A stretch of DNA of 64,000 nucleotides, taken from assembly GCA_964390005.1 (NCBI GenBank), contig CAYMGM010000001.1, positions 558,001 through 622,000 of the forward strand, in the 5' to 3' direction. The notes under the pieces were generated by a model. The model was not told the DNA's origin. It worked only from the letters and a program-made list of their open reading frames with translations, and did no database searches. This document shows positions 25,820-39,899 of this stretch, piece by piece. Each line of letters begins with the position of its first letter. Position 1 is the first letter of the stretch. The position numbers were made by a program, and so were the translations under genes. The stretch comes from CAYMGM01 sp964390005. GTDB lineage: Bacteria; Pseudomonadota; Alphaproteobacteria; UBA9219.

Positions 25820-26557
25820 TCAAGTATTTTTATGTTCCATCATGTATTTGACACCAGAGGACAGCAAATCTACCGTCCGTTTTAGCTCTTTTTGGGCTAT
25901 ATCTTTCATTTGGTGGGAGCGATGATTGTAGTCTGGTTTTGTACCATTCAGCCCTGCTTCTTGAAGAATATGTTCAACGATCAAAAGCCGTCGAATTATG
26001 TTTTCAATTTGTTTTCGATCAGCGGCGGCAAGCAAATGCTTTTTGGAAAGCTTGTCAGGGAATCTCTCCTGATGTGCAACTATTTTATTTCGGACATCCC
26101 TTATTTTTTCCCAATCCGTACTTATACTATTAACATAGGCCTTCAATGTCCTAAAATCTTCGCCTGTCATTTCGTGAGTATTTCTCATGTAGGCATCAAT
26201 CCATTCAGGCACAATATCTGGTTGCGCCATTTTCCTAAGACGCAGGTTCTCTTTTTTAAAATAACCTGAAGACTTGGCAGTCTGTATCAGTCTGCTTAAA
26301 CGGAAGGTGCTGTCGTATGAGTCAAAAATACATCCCAAAATGATAAACACGTAGGAAGATGCAATCAGACGAAAGTCGTTCCAAAGCCACGGGGTCTCAT
26401 TAAGAGTGCAAACGACCTTTGAATTGGCTTTTATCTGTTCCCAATAGGCGGCATCGTAATAAAATGCCCGTGTGACAGCACCTATGTTGTTTTTGAAAAT
26501 TCGAAATTCTTCCTCATAGTCAGAAAGGGTGACTGTGGCGACGTTCTGAACGGTCAT
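25820..26557 (-). CDS. HEPN-domain protein, AbiU2-like
   Basis: A 245-aa, mostly helical protein. The stretch VRNKIVAHQERF (about residues 155-166) carries the HEPN RNase signature R-x5-H (Arg156, His162). Upstream TPWLWNDFRLIASSYV and GCIFDSYDSTFRLSRLI match the AbiU2-type HEPN pattern of an alcohol- or metal-free helical bundle with a conserved Asp. HEPN proteins of this sort act as RNases in abortive infection or toxin systems. No partner antitoxin is visible next to it. GC is clearly low (about 30-42% in lines I counted, against about 60% in adjacent rpoC), which suggests recent acquisition. It sits just past the rpoC terminator. Confidence 0.6.
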   Translation of the reverse strand: MTVQNVATVTLSDYEEEFRIFKNNIGAVTRAFYYDAAYWEQIKANSKVVCTLNETPWLWNDFRLIASSYVFIILGCIFDSYDSTFRLSRLIQTAKSSGYFKKENLRLRKMAQPDIVPEWIDAYMRNTHEMTGEDFRTLKAYVNSISTDWEKIRDVRNKIVAHQERFPDKLSKKHLLAAADRKQIENIIRRLLIVEHILQEAGLNGTKPDYNHRSHQMKDIAQKELKRTVDLLSSGVKYMMEHKNT

Positions 26558-26703
26558 CTCTTATTCCCTTCCATTTTATTTAATCCAGCATTTTTGACTG
26601 CTGTCATTCTTGTATAAAGCTCAAAAAGCTTCTCAAGCCGTTTAGTGTCGTTTTTGAAACGGCAACCACTGTAGATGCGTTCAACCTAAACCTGATAATA
26701 AAC

Positions 26704-26740
26704 AAAAAAACCGCCATCGTTGCCGATGGCGGTTTTTGTT
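26704..26740 (-). terminator. Terminator after rpoC
   Basis: Stem CCGCCATCG (26711-26719) with CGATGGCGG (26724-26732), GNRA-like TTGC loop, long A/T runs on both sides. Ends the rpoBC unit. Confidence 0.92.
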
Positions 26741-26761
26741 TTTCCCGAAGGCAAAGCGGTT

Positions 26762-30991
<4,230 letters not shown>

Positions 30992-31004
30992 TTACCTGTA
31001 AGGC

Positions 31005-34000
31005 TTAGGCCCCGATCATGTCGATCGCATCCCCTTCGCCGTCGTCTTCTCCGATCAGTTTTTTCTGATCCAATTCGACATTCAGGCCAAGCGAACGCAA
31101 TTCCTTCATCAACACGTTGAAGGATTCGGGCACGCCGGATTCATAATTGTCTTCGCCGCGCACGATTGATTCATAAACCTTGGTACGGCCCGAAACGTCA
31201 TCGGATTTAACCGTGAGCATTTCTTGCAGCGTGTAAGCCGCGCCGTAAGCTTCCAAAGCCCAGACTTCCATTTCCCCGAAACGTTGGCCGCCGAATTGCG
31301 CCTTACCGCCCAAGGGCTGTTGCGTGACAAGACTGTACGGCCCGATCGAGCGCGCGTGGATCTTGTCATCGACCAAATGGTGCAATTTCAGCATGTAGAT
31401 GTAACCAACCGTGACTTTGCGATCAAAGGGCTCGCCCGTACGACCGTCGATCAGCGTTTCCTGACCCGATTTGTCAAGGCCTGCCATCTCCAGCATACGT
31501 TCGATATCCGCTTCGCGCGCGCCGTCAAAAACGGGCGTTGCCATCGGAATGCCGATACGCAGATTGCCAGCCATTTCGACCAAATCGTCGTCCGAAAGCG
31601 TCGCGACGTCGCGCTTGTACACGTCGTCGCCATAGATGGCTTTCAAACGATCTTTGACGTCCGAAAGATCGGCTTTCTTGTCTTGCTCGATCTGGGCCAT
31701 ATAGGCGTCCAACGCCTGCCCGACCTGCTTGCCAAGATTGGCCGAAGCCCACCCAAGGTGCGTTTCAAGGATTTGTCCGACGTTCATACGCGATGGCACG
31801 CCCAACGGGTTCAGCACCAGATCGACCGCACGGCCATCGGGCAGATAAGGCATGTCTTCGATCGGCAAGATGCGCGAGACGACACCCTTGTTCCCGTGAC
31901 GACCGGCCATTTTATCGCCCGGTTGCAGCTTACGCTTCACGGCGACAAAGACCTTGATCAGCTTCATAACGCCCGGCGGCAATTCGTCGCCACGTTGCAA
32001 TTTGCCGACCTTGTCTTCGAACTTTTTCTTGATCTCGTTGACTTGGTCGTCAAACACTTTGCTGATGGCTTCGATCTGTTCCATCACCTTGTCGTCTTTG
32101 ATCGAGATCTGACGCCACTGACCGCGCGTAAAGCCTTCCAAAACTTCATCCGTGATCGGCTTGCCGACCGGGAAGTTCTTGGGACCCGACACGGCCTTTT
32201 GATCCATCAGCATTTCGCGCAGATGCGCAAAGAAGCTGCGTTCCAAAATGGCGCGTTCGTCGTCGCGGTCTTTCGCCAAATGTTCGATTTCGGCGCGTTC
32301 GATCGCGATCGAGCGTTGATCCTTTTCGACGCCGCGACGCGAGAAAACGCGCACTTCGACGATGGTACCCGTCACGCCCGGCGGCAAACGCAAGCTAGTG
32401 TCGCGCACGTCGGCGGCCTTTTCGCCAAAGATGGCGCGCAGAAGTTTTTCTTCCGGCGTCATGGGGCTTTCGCCCTTGGGCGTCACTTTACCGACCAAGA
32501 TATCGCCGGGGTTCACTTCGGCGCCAATGTAAACGATACCGGCTTCGTCAAGGTTCTTCAGCGCTTCTTCACCGACGTTCGGAATATCGCGCGTGATTTC
32601 TTCCTGACCCAGCTTGGTATCGCGAGCCATGACTTCGAATTCCTCGATATGGATCGAGGTAAAGACGTCTTCGCTAACGATACGTTCGGAGATCAAAATC
32701 GAATCTTCGAAGTTGTAACCGTTCCAAGGCATAAACGCGACCAGCACGTTGCGCCCCAGCGCCAAGTCGCCCAACTGCGTCGCAGGACCGTCGGCGATGA
32801 TGTCGCCCTTTTTCACGACATCGCCCACGCGGACCAGCGGCTTTTGCGTGATACAGGTGCTTTGGTTCGAACGTTGGAACTTCAGCATGTTGTAGATGTC
32901 AACGCTGCCTTCCGACGAATCTTTGCTTTCCGTCGCGCGGACAACGATGCGCGTGGCGTCAACTTGGTCGATGATGCCCGAACGACGCGCAGCCGTAGCA
33001 ACGCCCGAATCGCGCGCGACCACGCCTTCCATCCCCGTGCCGACCAACGGCGCATCGCTGCGCAGAAGCGGAACGGCCTGACGTTGCATGTTCGCGCCCA
33101 TCAAAGCGCGGTTGGCGTCATCGTTTTCAAGGAAGGGAACCAGCGCAGCGGCGACCGAGACAATCTGCTTGGGCGAAACGTCGATAAAGTCGATTTCCGC
33201 GGGGCCGGCCATCACGTTTTCGCCGTTGCGACGCGCCGAAATCATGTCCGAGACCAAACGCCCATTTTTATCAACTTCGGCGTTGGCCTGAGCGATGGTG
33301 TACTGTCCTTCTTCCATCGCTGATAGATAGATGACTTCTTCGGTCAGCTTGCCTTCTTTGACGCGGCGATACGGGCTTTCGATAAAGCCGTATTGATTGA
33401 CGCGCGCATAGGTGGCGAGCGAATTGATCAGACCGATGTTCGGACCTTCCGGCGTTTCAATTGGGCAGATACGGCCATAGTGCGTGGGATGCACGTCGCG
33501 AACTTCAAAGCCCGCACGCTCACGCGTCAGACCGCCCGGCCCGAGGGCCGAAACGCGGCGCTTATGCGTGATTTCAGACAGCGGGTTCGTCTGATCCATA
33601 AACTGCGACAACTGGGACGAGCCAAAGAACTCGCGCACCGCGGCGGCGGCAGGTTTGGCGTTGATCAAATCGTGCGGCATGACCGTGTCGATTTCGATCG
33701 AGCTCATACGCTCGCGGATCGCGCGTTCCATGCGCAGCAGGCCCAAGCGATATTGGTTTTCCATCAATTCCCCGACCGAGCGCACACGGCGGTTGCCCAA
33801 ATGGTCGATATCATCGATTTCGCCGCGACCATCCTTCAAATCGCACAAAATGCGCAAGATCTTCAGAATGTCTTCCTTACGCAGAACGCGCAGCTGATCG
33901 TCGGTCTGGAAGCCCAGACGCGCGTTCATCTTCACGCGGCCCACGGGCGACAGATCGTAACGTTCCAGATCAAAGAACAAGCCATGGAACAGGCCATCAG

Positions 34001-35264
34001 CCGATTCGACTGTTGGCGGCTCGCCCGGACGCATCACGCGATAGATGTCGATCAGCGCGTCTTCGCGGGTCTGGTTCTTATCGGCGGCCAACGTATCGCG
34101 GATGTAACCGCCGATGTTGACGTGATCGATACCCAGAACCTGAATCTCTTTCATGCCCGCGGCTTCGATCTGATCCAGCATGGCTTGCGTCAATTCGTCG
34201 CCCGCTTCGGCGGTGACAACGCCGGTCTTTTCGTCGATCAAGTCGGTCGCCAAATAGCGGCCCAACAATTCCTCAACCTTGACCAGAATTTCCTTCACGC
34301 CCGCTTCGTTCCATTTCGAAATCAAGCGTGCCGTGACTTTGCTGCCCGCTTCGGCCAGCGTCTTGCCGTTCTTGGCATCGACCAGATCCAAAGCCAGCTT
34401 TTGGCCTTTCAGACGGTCGCCGTTGAACGCTGTCGTCCAGCCGTTCTTGGCCTTTTTAAAGGTGATCGTTTCATAGAAGGATGTCAGGATTTCTTCCTTG
34501 CTCATCCCTTGAATTTCATTCAGCGCGATCTGCTTGCCTTCTTTGGCGCGCTTGGCGCGCAGCTTTTCGGTGTCGGCATTGTCGAGCGCATACAGCAGCG
34601 TCGAGACCGGCAATTTGCGGCGACGATCGATACGCACATAAACCAGATCTTTGGCGTCGAATTCGAAATCCAACCACGACCCGCGATAAGGAATAACGCG
34701 CGCGGCAAACAGATATTTGCCGGACGAGTGCGTTTTGCCCTTATCATGATCAAAGAAAACGCCGGGGCTGCGATGCATCTGGCTGACGATCACGCGCTCG
34801 GTGCCGTTGACGATGAAGGTGCCGTTGGCGGTCATGAGCGGCATATCGCCCATGTAAACGTCCTGTTCTTTGATATCGCGGATCGACTTGACGCCCGTCG
34901 TTTCATCGACATCGAACACGGTCAGACGCAGCGTGACTTTTAAAGGCGCTGCAAAGGTGATTCCGCGCTGTTGGCATTCTTCCACATCGTACTTGGGCTG
35001 TTCCAGCTCGTACGACACAAAATCCAAAACGGCACGTTCCGAAAAATCTTTGATCGGGAACGAAGACTGCAAAACTTCCTGCAAGCCCACGCGCACGCGC
35101 TTGGCTGGGGCCACATCCATCTGCAAAAAGTTTTCATACGAACGGCGCTGAACCTCAATCAGGTTCGGCATTTCCGCAACTTCGGGAATACGCCCAAAGC
35201 TTTTGCGAATACGCTTGCGGCCAATAAAACTTTTCACGCTTGCGGCAGAGGTGTTTTGCGCCAT
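31005..35264 (-). CDS. rpoB: RNA polymerase beta subunit (RpoB)
   Basis: 1419-aa catalytic subunit. The rifampicin-binding segment reads [19 protein letters not shown] then [11 protein letters not shown], i.e. sensitive-type residues at the main resistance positions, with Thr at the second Asn position as commonly seen in alphaproteobacteria. Other motifs are [27 protein letters not shown] and [13 protein letters not shown]. The C-terminus matches beta of this class. It is separated from rplL by 1.7 kb containing a YdcF-like gene, a repeat and a hairpin, so it is probably not driven from the L10 promoter as usual. Confidence 0.98.
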   Translation of the reverse strand: MAQNTSAASVKSFIGRKRIRKSFGRIPEVAEMPNLIEVQRRSYENFLQMDVAPAKRVRVGLQEVLQSSFPIKDFSERAVLDFVSYELEQPKYDVEECQQRGITFAAPLKVTLRLTVFDVDETTGVKSIRDIKEQDVYMGDMPLMTANGTFIVNGTERVIVSQMHRSPGVFFDHDKGKTHSSGKYLFAARVIPYRGSWLDFEFDAKDLVYVRIDRRRKLPVSTLLYALDNADTEKLRAKRAKEGKQIALNEIQGMSKEEILTSFYETITFKKAKNGWTTAFNGDRLKGQKLALDLVDAKNGKTLAEAGSKVTARLISKWNEAGVKEILVKVEELLGRYLATDLIDEKTGVVTAEAGDELTQAMLDQIEAAGMKEIQVLGIDHVNIGGYIRDTLAADKNQTREDALIDIYRVMRPGEPPTVESADGLFHGLFFDLERYDLSPVGRVKMNARLGFQTDDQLRVLRKEDILKILRILCDLKDGRGEIDDIDHLGNRRVRSVGELMENQYRLGLLRMERAIRERMSSIEIDTVMPHDLINAKPAAAAVREFFGSSQLSQFMDQTNPLSEITHKRRVSALGPGGLTRERAGFEVRDVHPTHYGRICPIETPEGPNIGLINSLATYARVNQYGFIESPYRRVKEGKLTEEVIYLSAMEEGQYTIAQANAEVDKNGRLVSDMISARRNGENVMAGPAEIDFIDVSPKQIVSVAAALVPFLENDDANRALMGANMQRQAVPLLRSDAPLVGTGMEGVVARDSGVATAARRSGIIDQVDATRIVVRATESKDSSEGSVDIYNMLKFQRSNQSTCITQKPLVRVGDVVKKGDIIADGPATQLGDLALGRNVLVAFMPWNGYNFEDSILISERIVSEDVFTSIHIEEFEVMARDTKLGQEEITRDIPNVGEEALKNLDEAGIVYIGAEVNPGDILVGKVTPKGESPMTPEEKLLRAIFGEKAADVRDTSLRLPPGVTGTIVEVRVFSRRGVEKDQRSIAIERAEIEHLAKDRDDERAILERSFFAHLREMLMDQKAVSGPKNFPVGKPITDEVLEGFTRGQWRQISIKDDKVMEQIEAISKVFDDQVNEIKKKFEDKVGKLQRGDELPPGVMKLIKVFVAVKRKLQPGDKMAGRHGNKGVVSRILPIEDMPYLPDGRAVDLVLNPLGVPSRMNVGQILETHLGWASANLGKQVGQALDAYMAQIEQDKKADLSDVKDRLKAIYGDDVYKRDVATLSDDDLVEMAGNLRIGIPMATPVFDGAREADIERMLEMAGLDKSGQETLIDGRTGEPFDRKVTVGYIYMLKLHHLVDDKIHARSIGPYSLVTQQPLGGKAQFGGQRFGEMEVWALEAYGAAYTLQEMLTVKSDDVSGRTKVYESIVRGEDNYESGVPESFNVLMKELRSLGLNVELDQKKLIGEDDGEGDAIDMIGA

Positions 35265-35380
35265 CTTTTCCTCGTCTCTTGGGTTGATCGCCTTTGGCAG
35301 GCGATATCTTTTTTAAAAACACAAAACCCCTTCCGGCGTGCCTATCCATTCTATCGATAAGGCCGCATCGGCAGGGTCTT

Positions 35381-35425
35381 GAAAAAACTTGATTGCGCGG
35401 GGACTATGCGTTTGGATCCCCGCGC
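35381..35425 (-). terminator. Terminator or attenuator ahead of rpoB
   Basis: Perfect 9-bp stem GCGCGGGGA with TCCCCGCGC (35395-35403 / 35417-35425), 13-nt loop. On the minus strand it is followed by AATCAAG and TTTTTT. It lies between the YdcF-like gene and rpoB, where it could end upstream transcription or act as an attenuator. A TAGAAT at 35348-35353 (minus) might serve as a -10 box for rpoB, but no -35 matches. Confidence 0.7.
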
Positions 35426-35486
35426 TTGCAAGAAGTATATTTTTTCATCCGTAATGTATTTCGCCTGATTTTATAGGTTTAAAAGC

Positions 35487-36497
35487 CTATAATAGTTCAT
35501 TTGGGATAATGGCTTCTTTCGGCTTTGGCGCGCGTTGATCAGAAGGCCGCTTGGCAAAAGCCGCCAACATGCGATCGACCTCGGCCTCGGGGGTATAATC
35601 CTTGAAAAACTTGGCATACTTGCCGCCTTTGCCAAGGAAGCCCTTCATAAGAAGATACTCATGCATCACAACACCGGGCACACAGGACGGCACGCGCCCC
35701 TTGCCCAACGGTGAATAAAAGTTCTTCCAAGTATCAATCGTCACGCCGTTTTCGATAGGCCACGCCATATCGGGCATCAAAACAAGGTCCTTGTTGCAAA
35801 GCTTCTTGTCAGCAAGAAGAGCCAACCCCGTTGCGATTTGACGGCGCGGACCAAAGGGAACCGTATTCACACGCACAAAATCGAAATCCTCAAGATCGAC
35901 TGTATAGCCGTCTTGCGTATGCATATTCGTCGCATATTTGTAATTTTGCTGCGCATTGCGGCTTTGATCTTCATAAGCCAAGACAAAGCCGTCATCTTCA
36001 GGCTTGCGCCCTGTGCGCATGAAATAATAGTCCTCAAAGAAAGCCATCCCCAGCTTACCTTCGGCCCGCTGATCCGATGGTAAAACATAGTTGTAAGTCT
36101 TCAGATTATCGACCGAGCCGAACTTTTCATGATAGGCCTCGGACAGCGCCAGACCCGCCTCATGTGCGCAAAGGACATGGCGACGCGCCATCCGCTGGTA
36201 ATAAGAAGCGTACTCAGCGCGGAAATGATTGCGGAACGGCATACGGCTCACGTCATTTCCACCGCCGAACAAAATGTATTTGCCCGATTTGCCCGCGATC
36301 GCCGTATCGACAGCGTGGCGCGCGCAACTGATCGTCACAGCGCCCGATCCGCAAACCCATGTCGCGTCGGCGGTCACACTGGGATAGGTAGATAAAGGAT
36401 CAACCAAATAATCCCCGGCCTTTTTCAGATAAAACGGACGAAGAAGCGTAAAATAGGCAAGAGCAAGTTTTTCTTGAACGCTATAAAGGCTCGGCAT
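35487..36497 (-). CDS. DUF218/YdcF-like hypothetical protein inserted between rplL and rpoB
   Basis: A 336-aa protein. Scattered motifs agree with the DUF218 (YdcF/SanA/ElyC) fold: ATWVCGSG (45-52), KYILFGGG (73-80), the family's acidic-Ser-Arg-Asn motif as EDQSRNAQQN (176-185) and VNTVPFGPRRQ (210-220). There is no clear signal peptide or membrane anchor, unlike ElyC, and no N-terminal transmembrane helix. Function unknown; members are linked to envelope integrity in other bacteria. It is not part of the usual rplL-rpoB interval, so it marks an insertion or rearrangement. Confidence 0.5.
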   Translation of the reverse strand: MPSLYSVQEKLALAYFTLLRPFYLKKAGDYLVDPLSTYPSVTADATWVCGSGAVTISCARHAVDTAIAGKSGKYILFGGGNDVSRMPFRNHFRAEYASYYQRMARRHVLCAHEAGLALSEAYHEKFGSVDNLKTYNYVLPSDQRAEGKLGMAFFEDYYFMRTGRKPEDDGFVLAYEDQSRNAQQNYKYATNMHTQDGYTVDLEDFDFVRVNTVPFGPRRQIATGLALLADKKLCNKDLVLMPDMAWPIENGVTIDTWKNFYSPLGKGRVPSCVPGVVMHEYLLMKGFLGKGGKYAKFFKDYTPEAEVDRMLAAFAKRPSDQRAPKPKEAIIPNELL

Positions 36498-36563
36498 GGT
36501 TAATTCCTCAAAAAATGTGATGTTTTGTTTTACCCCTTTTCCCCTCCCGTACCAATAGTTTCA

Positions 36564-36920
36564 CCGCCGGGCTGGGCCCGGGGCCGATTTTGGGGGAGAA
36601 CACGTCTGTAGAGGGGTATGCCACCTAGAACGGCGGACCATTCACCTGACATCGACATTTGGCGTCGCCCAGCTTCCTCATTCGTCACCCCCGCGGAGGC
36701 GGGGATCCAGGGGGCCTAGCCGTTGGAGACGATGTTTCCATTCATATCCGCCCGTGCAAACCGAAAAACCCTCTGGATCCCCGCCTCCGCGGGGATGACA
36801 CAAAAGGAAAAGACAGTACAGGATAAAGCCGCATACCTCTATCAGGGCAGACTGTAAACGCATACAGCTCAGCCAGAGACTCGCCCACAGAGGCCCCCAC
36901 CGGCACGGTGGCGGCACGCC
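36564..36920. repeat. Composite palindromic repeat element (locus 2, inverted relative to locus 1)
   Basis: In the 485-bp gap between rplL and the YdcF-like gene. Palindromic arms GTCACCCCCGCGGAGGCGGGG (36684-36704) and the complementary 36769-36799 flank an interior with CCCGTGCAAACC. The outer left end has the GC palindrome (36564-36585) and TAGAGGGGTATGCC (36609-36622). The outer right end has GCATACCTC (36831-36839) and CGGCACGGTGGCGGCACGCC (36901-36920), the complement of locus 1's left end. It has one palindrome pair where locus 1 has two. It abuts the rplL terminator. Confidence 0.85.
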
Positions 36921-36922
36921 AC

Positions 36923-36960
36923 AAAAAAGGCCGGGAAGGTTGCCCTTCCCGGCCTTTTTT
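36923..36960 (-). terminator. Terminator after rplL
   Basis: 16-bp perfect stem AAAAAAGGCCGGGAAG (36923-36938) with CTTCCCGGCCTTTTTT (36945-36960), 6-nt loop. Very strong; it should end the rplKAJL transcript before rpoB. Confidence 0.95.
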
Positions 36961-36982
36961 AGCTTCAAAGCTTCAGAAAAGC

Positions 36983-37357
36983 TTACTTCATCTCGACGGC
37001 GGCGCCGACGGCTTCCAGAGCTTTCTTGATCTTTTCGGCATCGGCCTTCGAAACGCCTTCCTTCAAGGGCTTCGGCGCGCCTTCGACCAGGTCCTTGGCT
37101 TCTTTCAAGCCCAGGCCCGTGATGCCACGGACTTCTTTAATCACTTCGATCTTCTTGTCGCCGACTTTGGCGAGAATGACGGTGAACTCGGTCTGCTCTT
37201 CAGCAGGAGCCGCAGCAGCACCACCGGGGGCGGCAGCAACGGCCACGGGAGCCGCGGCGCTCACGCCCCACTTTTCTTCCAGCATCTTCGACAATTCAGC
37301 GGCTTCGATGACCGACAGAGCCGACAATTCGTCAACCAACTTTTCCAGATTAGCCAT
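36983..37357 (-). CDS. rplL: 50S ribosomal protein L7/L12
   Basis: 124-aa stalk protein that recruits translational GTPases. N-terminal dimerisation domain ([21 protein letters not shown]), Ala-rich hinge ([21 protein letters not shown]), then the C-terminal factor-binding domain with [14 protein letters not shown] and [16 protein letters not shown]. Follows rplJ by 90 bp. Confidence 0.98.
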   Translation of the reverse strand: MANLEKLVDELSALSVIEAAELSKMLEEKWGVSAAAPVAVAAAPGGAAAAPAEEQTEFTVILAKVGDKKIEVIKEVRGITGLGLKEAKDLVEGAPKPLKEGVSKADAEKIKKALEAVGAAVEMK

Positions 37358-37447
37358 TTTACACTCCTCTAAGTTTAACTCTCTAAGTTGTAGAACAAAT
37401 ACTTAGGCACCGTTTTGAAACAAATGCCTGAACTTTTACCCAAGGCC

Positions 37448-37966
37448 TTAGGCCGCCTGCTTGCTGCGTGCCGACATGACGCGGGCCAACTGGCCAGCGG
37501 GAGCCTGCAACACGCCAGCGATCTTGGTCGCAGGCGCAACAAGAAGACCGACAATCTTGCCACGCAGCTCGTCGAGCGAAGGCAAGGAAGCCAAAGCCAT
37601 CGCGCCCTGCTTGTCGAGGATCTGTTCCCCCATCGCAGCGGCGAGGATTTGGAATTTGTCGTTTTTCTTGGCAAACGCGGCAGCAACCTTGGCGGCAGCA
37701 ACCGGGTCCGCTGAATAGGCAATAGCCGTCGGTCCCTTCAGATACTCTGAAAGGCCTTCAAGCTTGGTGCCTTTGAACAAGCGCTTCAGAAGCGTGTTCT
37801 TAACAACTTTCAGCCCAACACTTTCCGCTCGCATCGAACGACGGAGCGCAAGGGTCTGGTCGGCATCAAGGCCGGATTGCTGAACGACAACGATCAGCCC
37901 CGCGTCTTTGATGTCTGTGCCGAAAGCGTCAATAAGCGTTTGCTTAGCTAGACGATTTTGACTCAT
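37448..37966 (-). CDS. rplJ: 50S ribosomal protein L10
   Basis: 172-aa stalk base protein binding 23S rRNA and L7/L12 dimers. The N-terminal part has LRRSMRAESVGLKVVKNTLLKR and GPTAIAYS; the C-terminal helix that docks L7/L12 ends QLARVMSARSKQAA. In many bacteria the L10-L7/L12 complex represses its own mRNA through the upstream leader. Confidence 0.97.
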   Translation of the reverse strand: MSQNRLAKQTLIDAFGTDIKDAGLIVVVQQSGLDADQTLALRRSMRAESVGLKVVKNTLLKRLFKGTKLEGLSEYLKGPTAIAYSADPVAAAKVAAAFAKKNDKFQILAAAMGEQILDKQGAMALASLPSLDELRGKIVGLLVAPATKIAGVLQAPAGQLARVMSARSKQAA

Positions 37967-38290
37967 GATTACCCCTCATGTTTTGCCGGAAAACCCGGCG
38001 CTTTTGCGCAAAACTCAAAGCCTGAGCCTTACGCGAAACTCGGTCATCCAAGAGATGTCGAAGGGGTTTTGAAGAAGGGAAAATCTCAATAAAATTGAGA
38101 TTTTACAGCCTGACGCTCAGATAGCGCCTTCATCTTAAAGACCCCGTCTATGCTGGCGTATTTTAAGCACCGTTTAAGGGCGCGCCCGCAGTCTTGGACG
38201 GAACGCTAACCGGAAAAACCGGAAAGCGGGATTTCTATAAAGGGCGAAGGCGTCAAAAGCAATAACTTTTTCGCCTTCGCCCTCATATTT
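37967..38290 (-). promoter_or_regulatory. 324-bp rplA-rplJ leader, likely L10 autoregulatory region
   Basis: Gene-free gap in the usual place of the L10 leader. Visible hairpins: GGGCGAAGGCG (38242-38252) with CGCCTTCGCCC (38272-38282) just past rplA, and AAATCTCAAT/ATTGAGATTT (38081-38103). The first has a weak T-run on the minus strand and may attenuate read-through from rplA. No match to a specific L10-leader consensus could be verified by eye. Confidence 0.45.
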
Positions 38291-38998
38291 TTAGGCATTC
38301 TCGGAAAGGGTCGAAAGATCAACCTTCACGCCCGGCCCCATCGTGGACGAAACCGCAACATGGTTGACATAAGTCCCCTTCACGCCCGACGGACGCGCTT
38401 TGACAATCGCTTGGATAAACGCACGCGCGTTGGTCAAAAGCTGCTCTTCCGTGAAGCTGATCTTGCCGATACCGGCATGAACGATACCCGCCTTTTCAGC
38501 GCGGTATTCGATCGAGCCAGCCTTCGCCGCTTTAATCGCGTCGGTGACATTCGGCGTCACCGTTCCCAGCTTCGGGTTCGGCATCAAGCCGCGCGGGCCC
38601 AAGACCTTACCAAGCTTACCGACAACGCCCATCATATCAGGCGTCGCGATCACGCGATCAAAGGCCGAGAAACCGCCCATGATCTTTTCAGCCAGATCGT
38701 CACCACCGACGATATCGGCACCAGCCGCTGTCGCGGCATCGGCCTTTTCGCCCTTGGCAAAAACGGCAACGCGAACGGTCTTGCCCGTGCCATGCGGCAA
38801 CTGGACCATACCGCGAACCATCTGATCGGCCTGACGCACGTCAACGCCAAGGTTCATCGAGATTTCGAGGGTTTCATCGAACTTGCGCGCAGCATCCGTC
38901 GCGTTCTTTTTCACAAGCTTGATGGCGTCGGACAGAGCGTAGAGTTTCTTACGATCCACGTTCGCAAGGACTTTGCGGAATTTTTTACCTTGTGCCAT
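38291..38998 (-). CDS. rplA: 50S ribosomal protein L1
   Basis: 235-aa L1-stalk protein. [37 protein letters not shown] and the C-terminal [17 protein letters not shown] motifs are diagnostic. Starts 6 bp after the rplK stop, so the pair is coupled. In other bacteria L1 represses the rplK-rplA mRNA. Confidence 0.98.
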   Translation of the reverse strand: MAQGKKFRKVLANVDRKKLYALSDAIKLVKKNATDAARKFDETLEISMNLGVDVRQADQMVRGMVQLPHGTGKTVRVAVFAKGEKADAATAAGADIVGGDDLAEKIMGGFSAFDRVIATPDMMGVVGKLGKVLGPRGLMPNPKLGTVTPNVTDAIKAAKAGSIEYRAEKAGIVHAGIGKISFTEEQLLTNARAFIQAIVKARPSGVKGTYVNHVAVSSTMGPGVKVDLSTLSENA

Positions 38999-39004
38999 GT
39001 TTCA

Positions 39005-39433
39005 TTACTCCACAACCTGAAGGCCCATGGAACGAGCCGAGCCGACCAACATCTGGCAAGCTGCGTCGATGTCGTTGGCGTTCATATCAACCATCTTTTC
39101 CTTGGCGATCTCGCGGATCTGATCCATCGTGATCTTACCAACCAAAGAGGTGCCAGTGGTCTTGGAGCCGCTTTGAATCTTGGCGGCCTTTTTGAGCCAA
39201 TACGTATTTGGCGGCTTCTTCGTGACGAAGGTAAAGGTACGATCCGAAAACGCCGTAATCACGACGGGGATCGGCATGCCCTTTTCCAGGCCTTGCGTCT
39301 TCGCGTTGAACTGTTTGCAGAAGTCCATGATGTTCAAACCACGTTGACCGAGCGCCGGCCCGATAGGCGGCGACGGGTTGGCCGAACCAGCTGGAACTTG
39401 CAGCTTAATATAGCCTACGATTTCTTTTGCCAT
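39005..39433 (-). CDS. rplK: 50S ribosomal protein L11
   Basis: 142-aa protein of the GTPase centre. [35 protein letters not shown] and the C-terminal [10 protein letters not shown] are signatures. The start at 39433 is fixed by GGAGAGGA upstream; longer frames to 39517 are not homologous. In most bacteria secE-nusG precede it; here there is a 466-bp gap with a repeat and then rplO. Confidence 0.98.
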   Translation of the reverse strand: MAKEIVGYIKLQVPAGSANPSPPIGPALGQRGLNIMDFCKQFNAKTQGLEKGMPIPVVITAFSDRTFTFVTKKPPNTYWLKKAAKIQSGSKTTGTSLVGKITMDQIREIAKEKMVDMNANDIDAACQMLVGSARSMGLQVVE

Positions 39434-39638
39434 TTTCCTCTCCTTCCATGCTTTGCGGGCATGGACGAAAAACAAACACACGCCCCCGCCGCATACCTGC
39501 GGCGACAACGCAACCAATGAATGGAAGGATAGAAGATCCCCCCTTATCTCATTGAGAAATAAAGAATCTCAATGAGGTCGTGGTACGGCTTTTTCGGGGA
39601 TTGTTTCGAAAAAGGGCCTTCCACAACATTCCGGCAGA

Positions 39639-39668
39639 TCTATAACGAAAATCCACCTGAAAGTCTAA
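39639..39668 (-). promoter_or_regulatory. Candidate promoter for rplKAJL
   Basis: On the minus strand TTAGAC (39668-39663), 18-nt spacer, TATAGA (39644-39639). It would free rplK from the upstream spc genes. Weak -35 box. Confidence 0.3.
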
Positions 39669-39705
39669 CACAAACCATCATTTAAAGAGGATTTTCCCTC
39701 TTCAC

Positions 39706-39867
39706 GTCATCCCCGCGAAGGCGGGGATCCAGATGGCTTGGCAACTTAGCGCCGAGGTTCCGTCAAAAGCACAAGAGGCTGTTTTCTCTTAACGGATCCC
39801 AATATTCAAAAAAAACCTTTTGAACTTTCTGAAAGGCCCTCTGGATCCCCGCCTTCGCGGGGATGAC
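39706..39867. repeat. Palindromic repeat, short copy at the rplO-rplK junction (locus 3)
   Basis: Left arm GTCATCCCCGCGAAGGCGG (from 39706) and right arm ending CGCCTTCGCGGGGATGAC (39850-39867), same family as loci 1 and 2, with GGCCCTCTGGATCC shared with the right arm at 17714. The interior is unrelated to the other copies and the outer inverted repeats are absent. Confidence 0.88.
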
Positions 39868-39899
39868 GCAGAGAAGACTTCCTAAAAGCTTATAAAAGG

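Larger units (their letters stand above)
39434..39899. other. 466-bp junction between rplO and rplK
   Basis: Where secY would normally follow rplO and nusG would precede rplK. It holds the palindromic repeat at 39706-39867, a candidate minus-strand promoter (39639-39668) and a 10-bp hairpin CTCATTGAGA/TCTCAATGAG (39548-39576). No coding sequence. Confidence 0.8.

Noticed and set aside
31224..34943. Long plus-strand open frames (699 and 516 codons) opposite rpoB
   Set aside because: Mirror frames of a strongly biased gene; composition is Arg/Gln/His-rich with no motifs, and rpoB on the other strand is certain.
36678..36968. 96-codon frame in the rplL-downstream gap
   Set aside because: Translation of the repeat plus the rplL terminator; not a gene.
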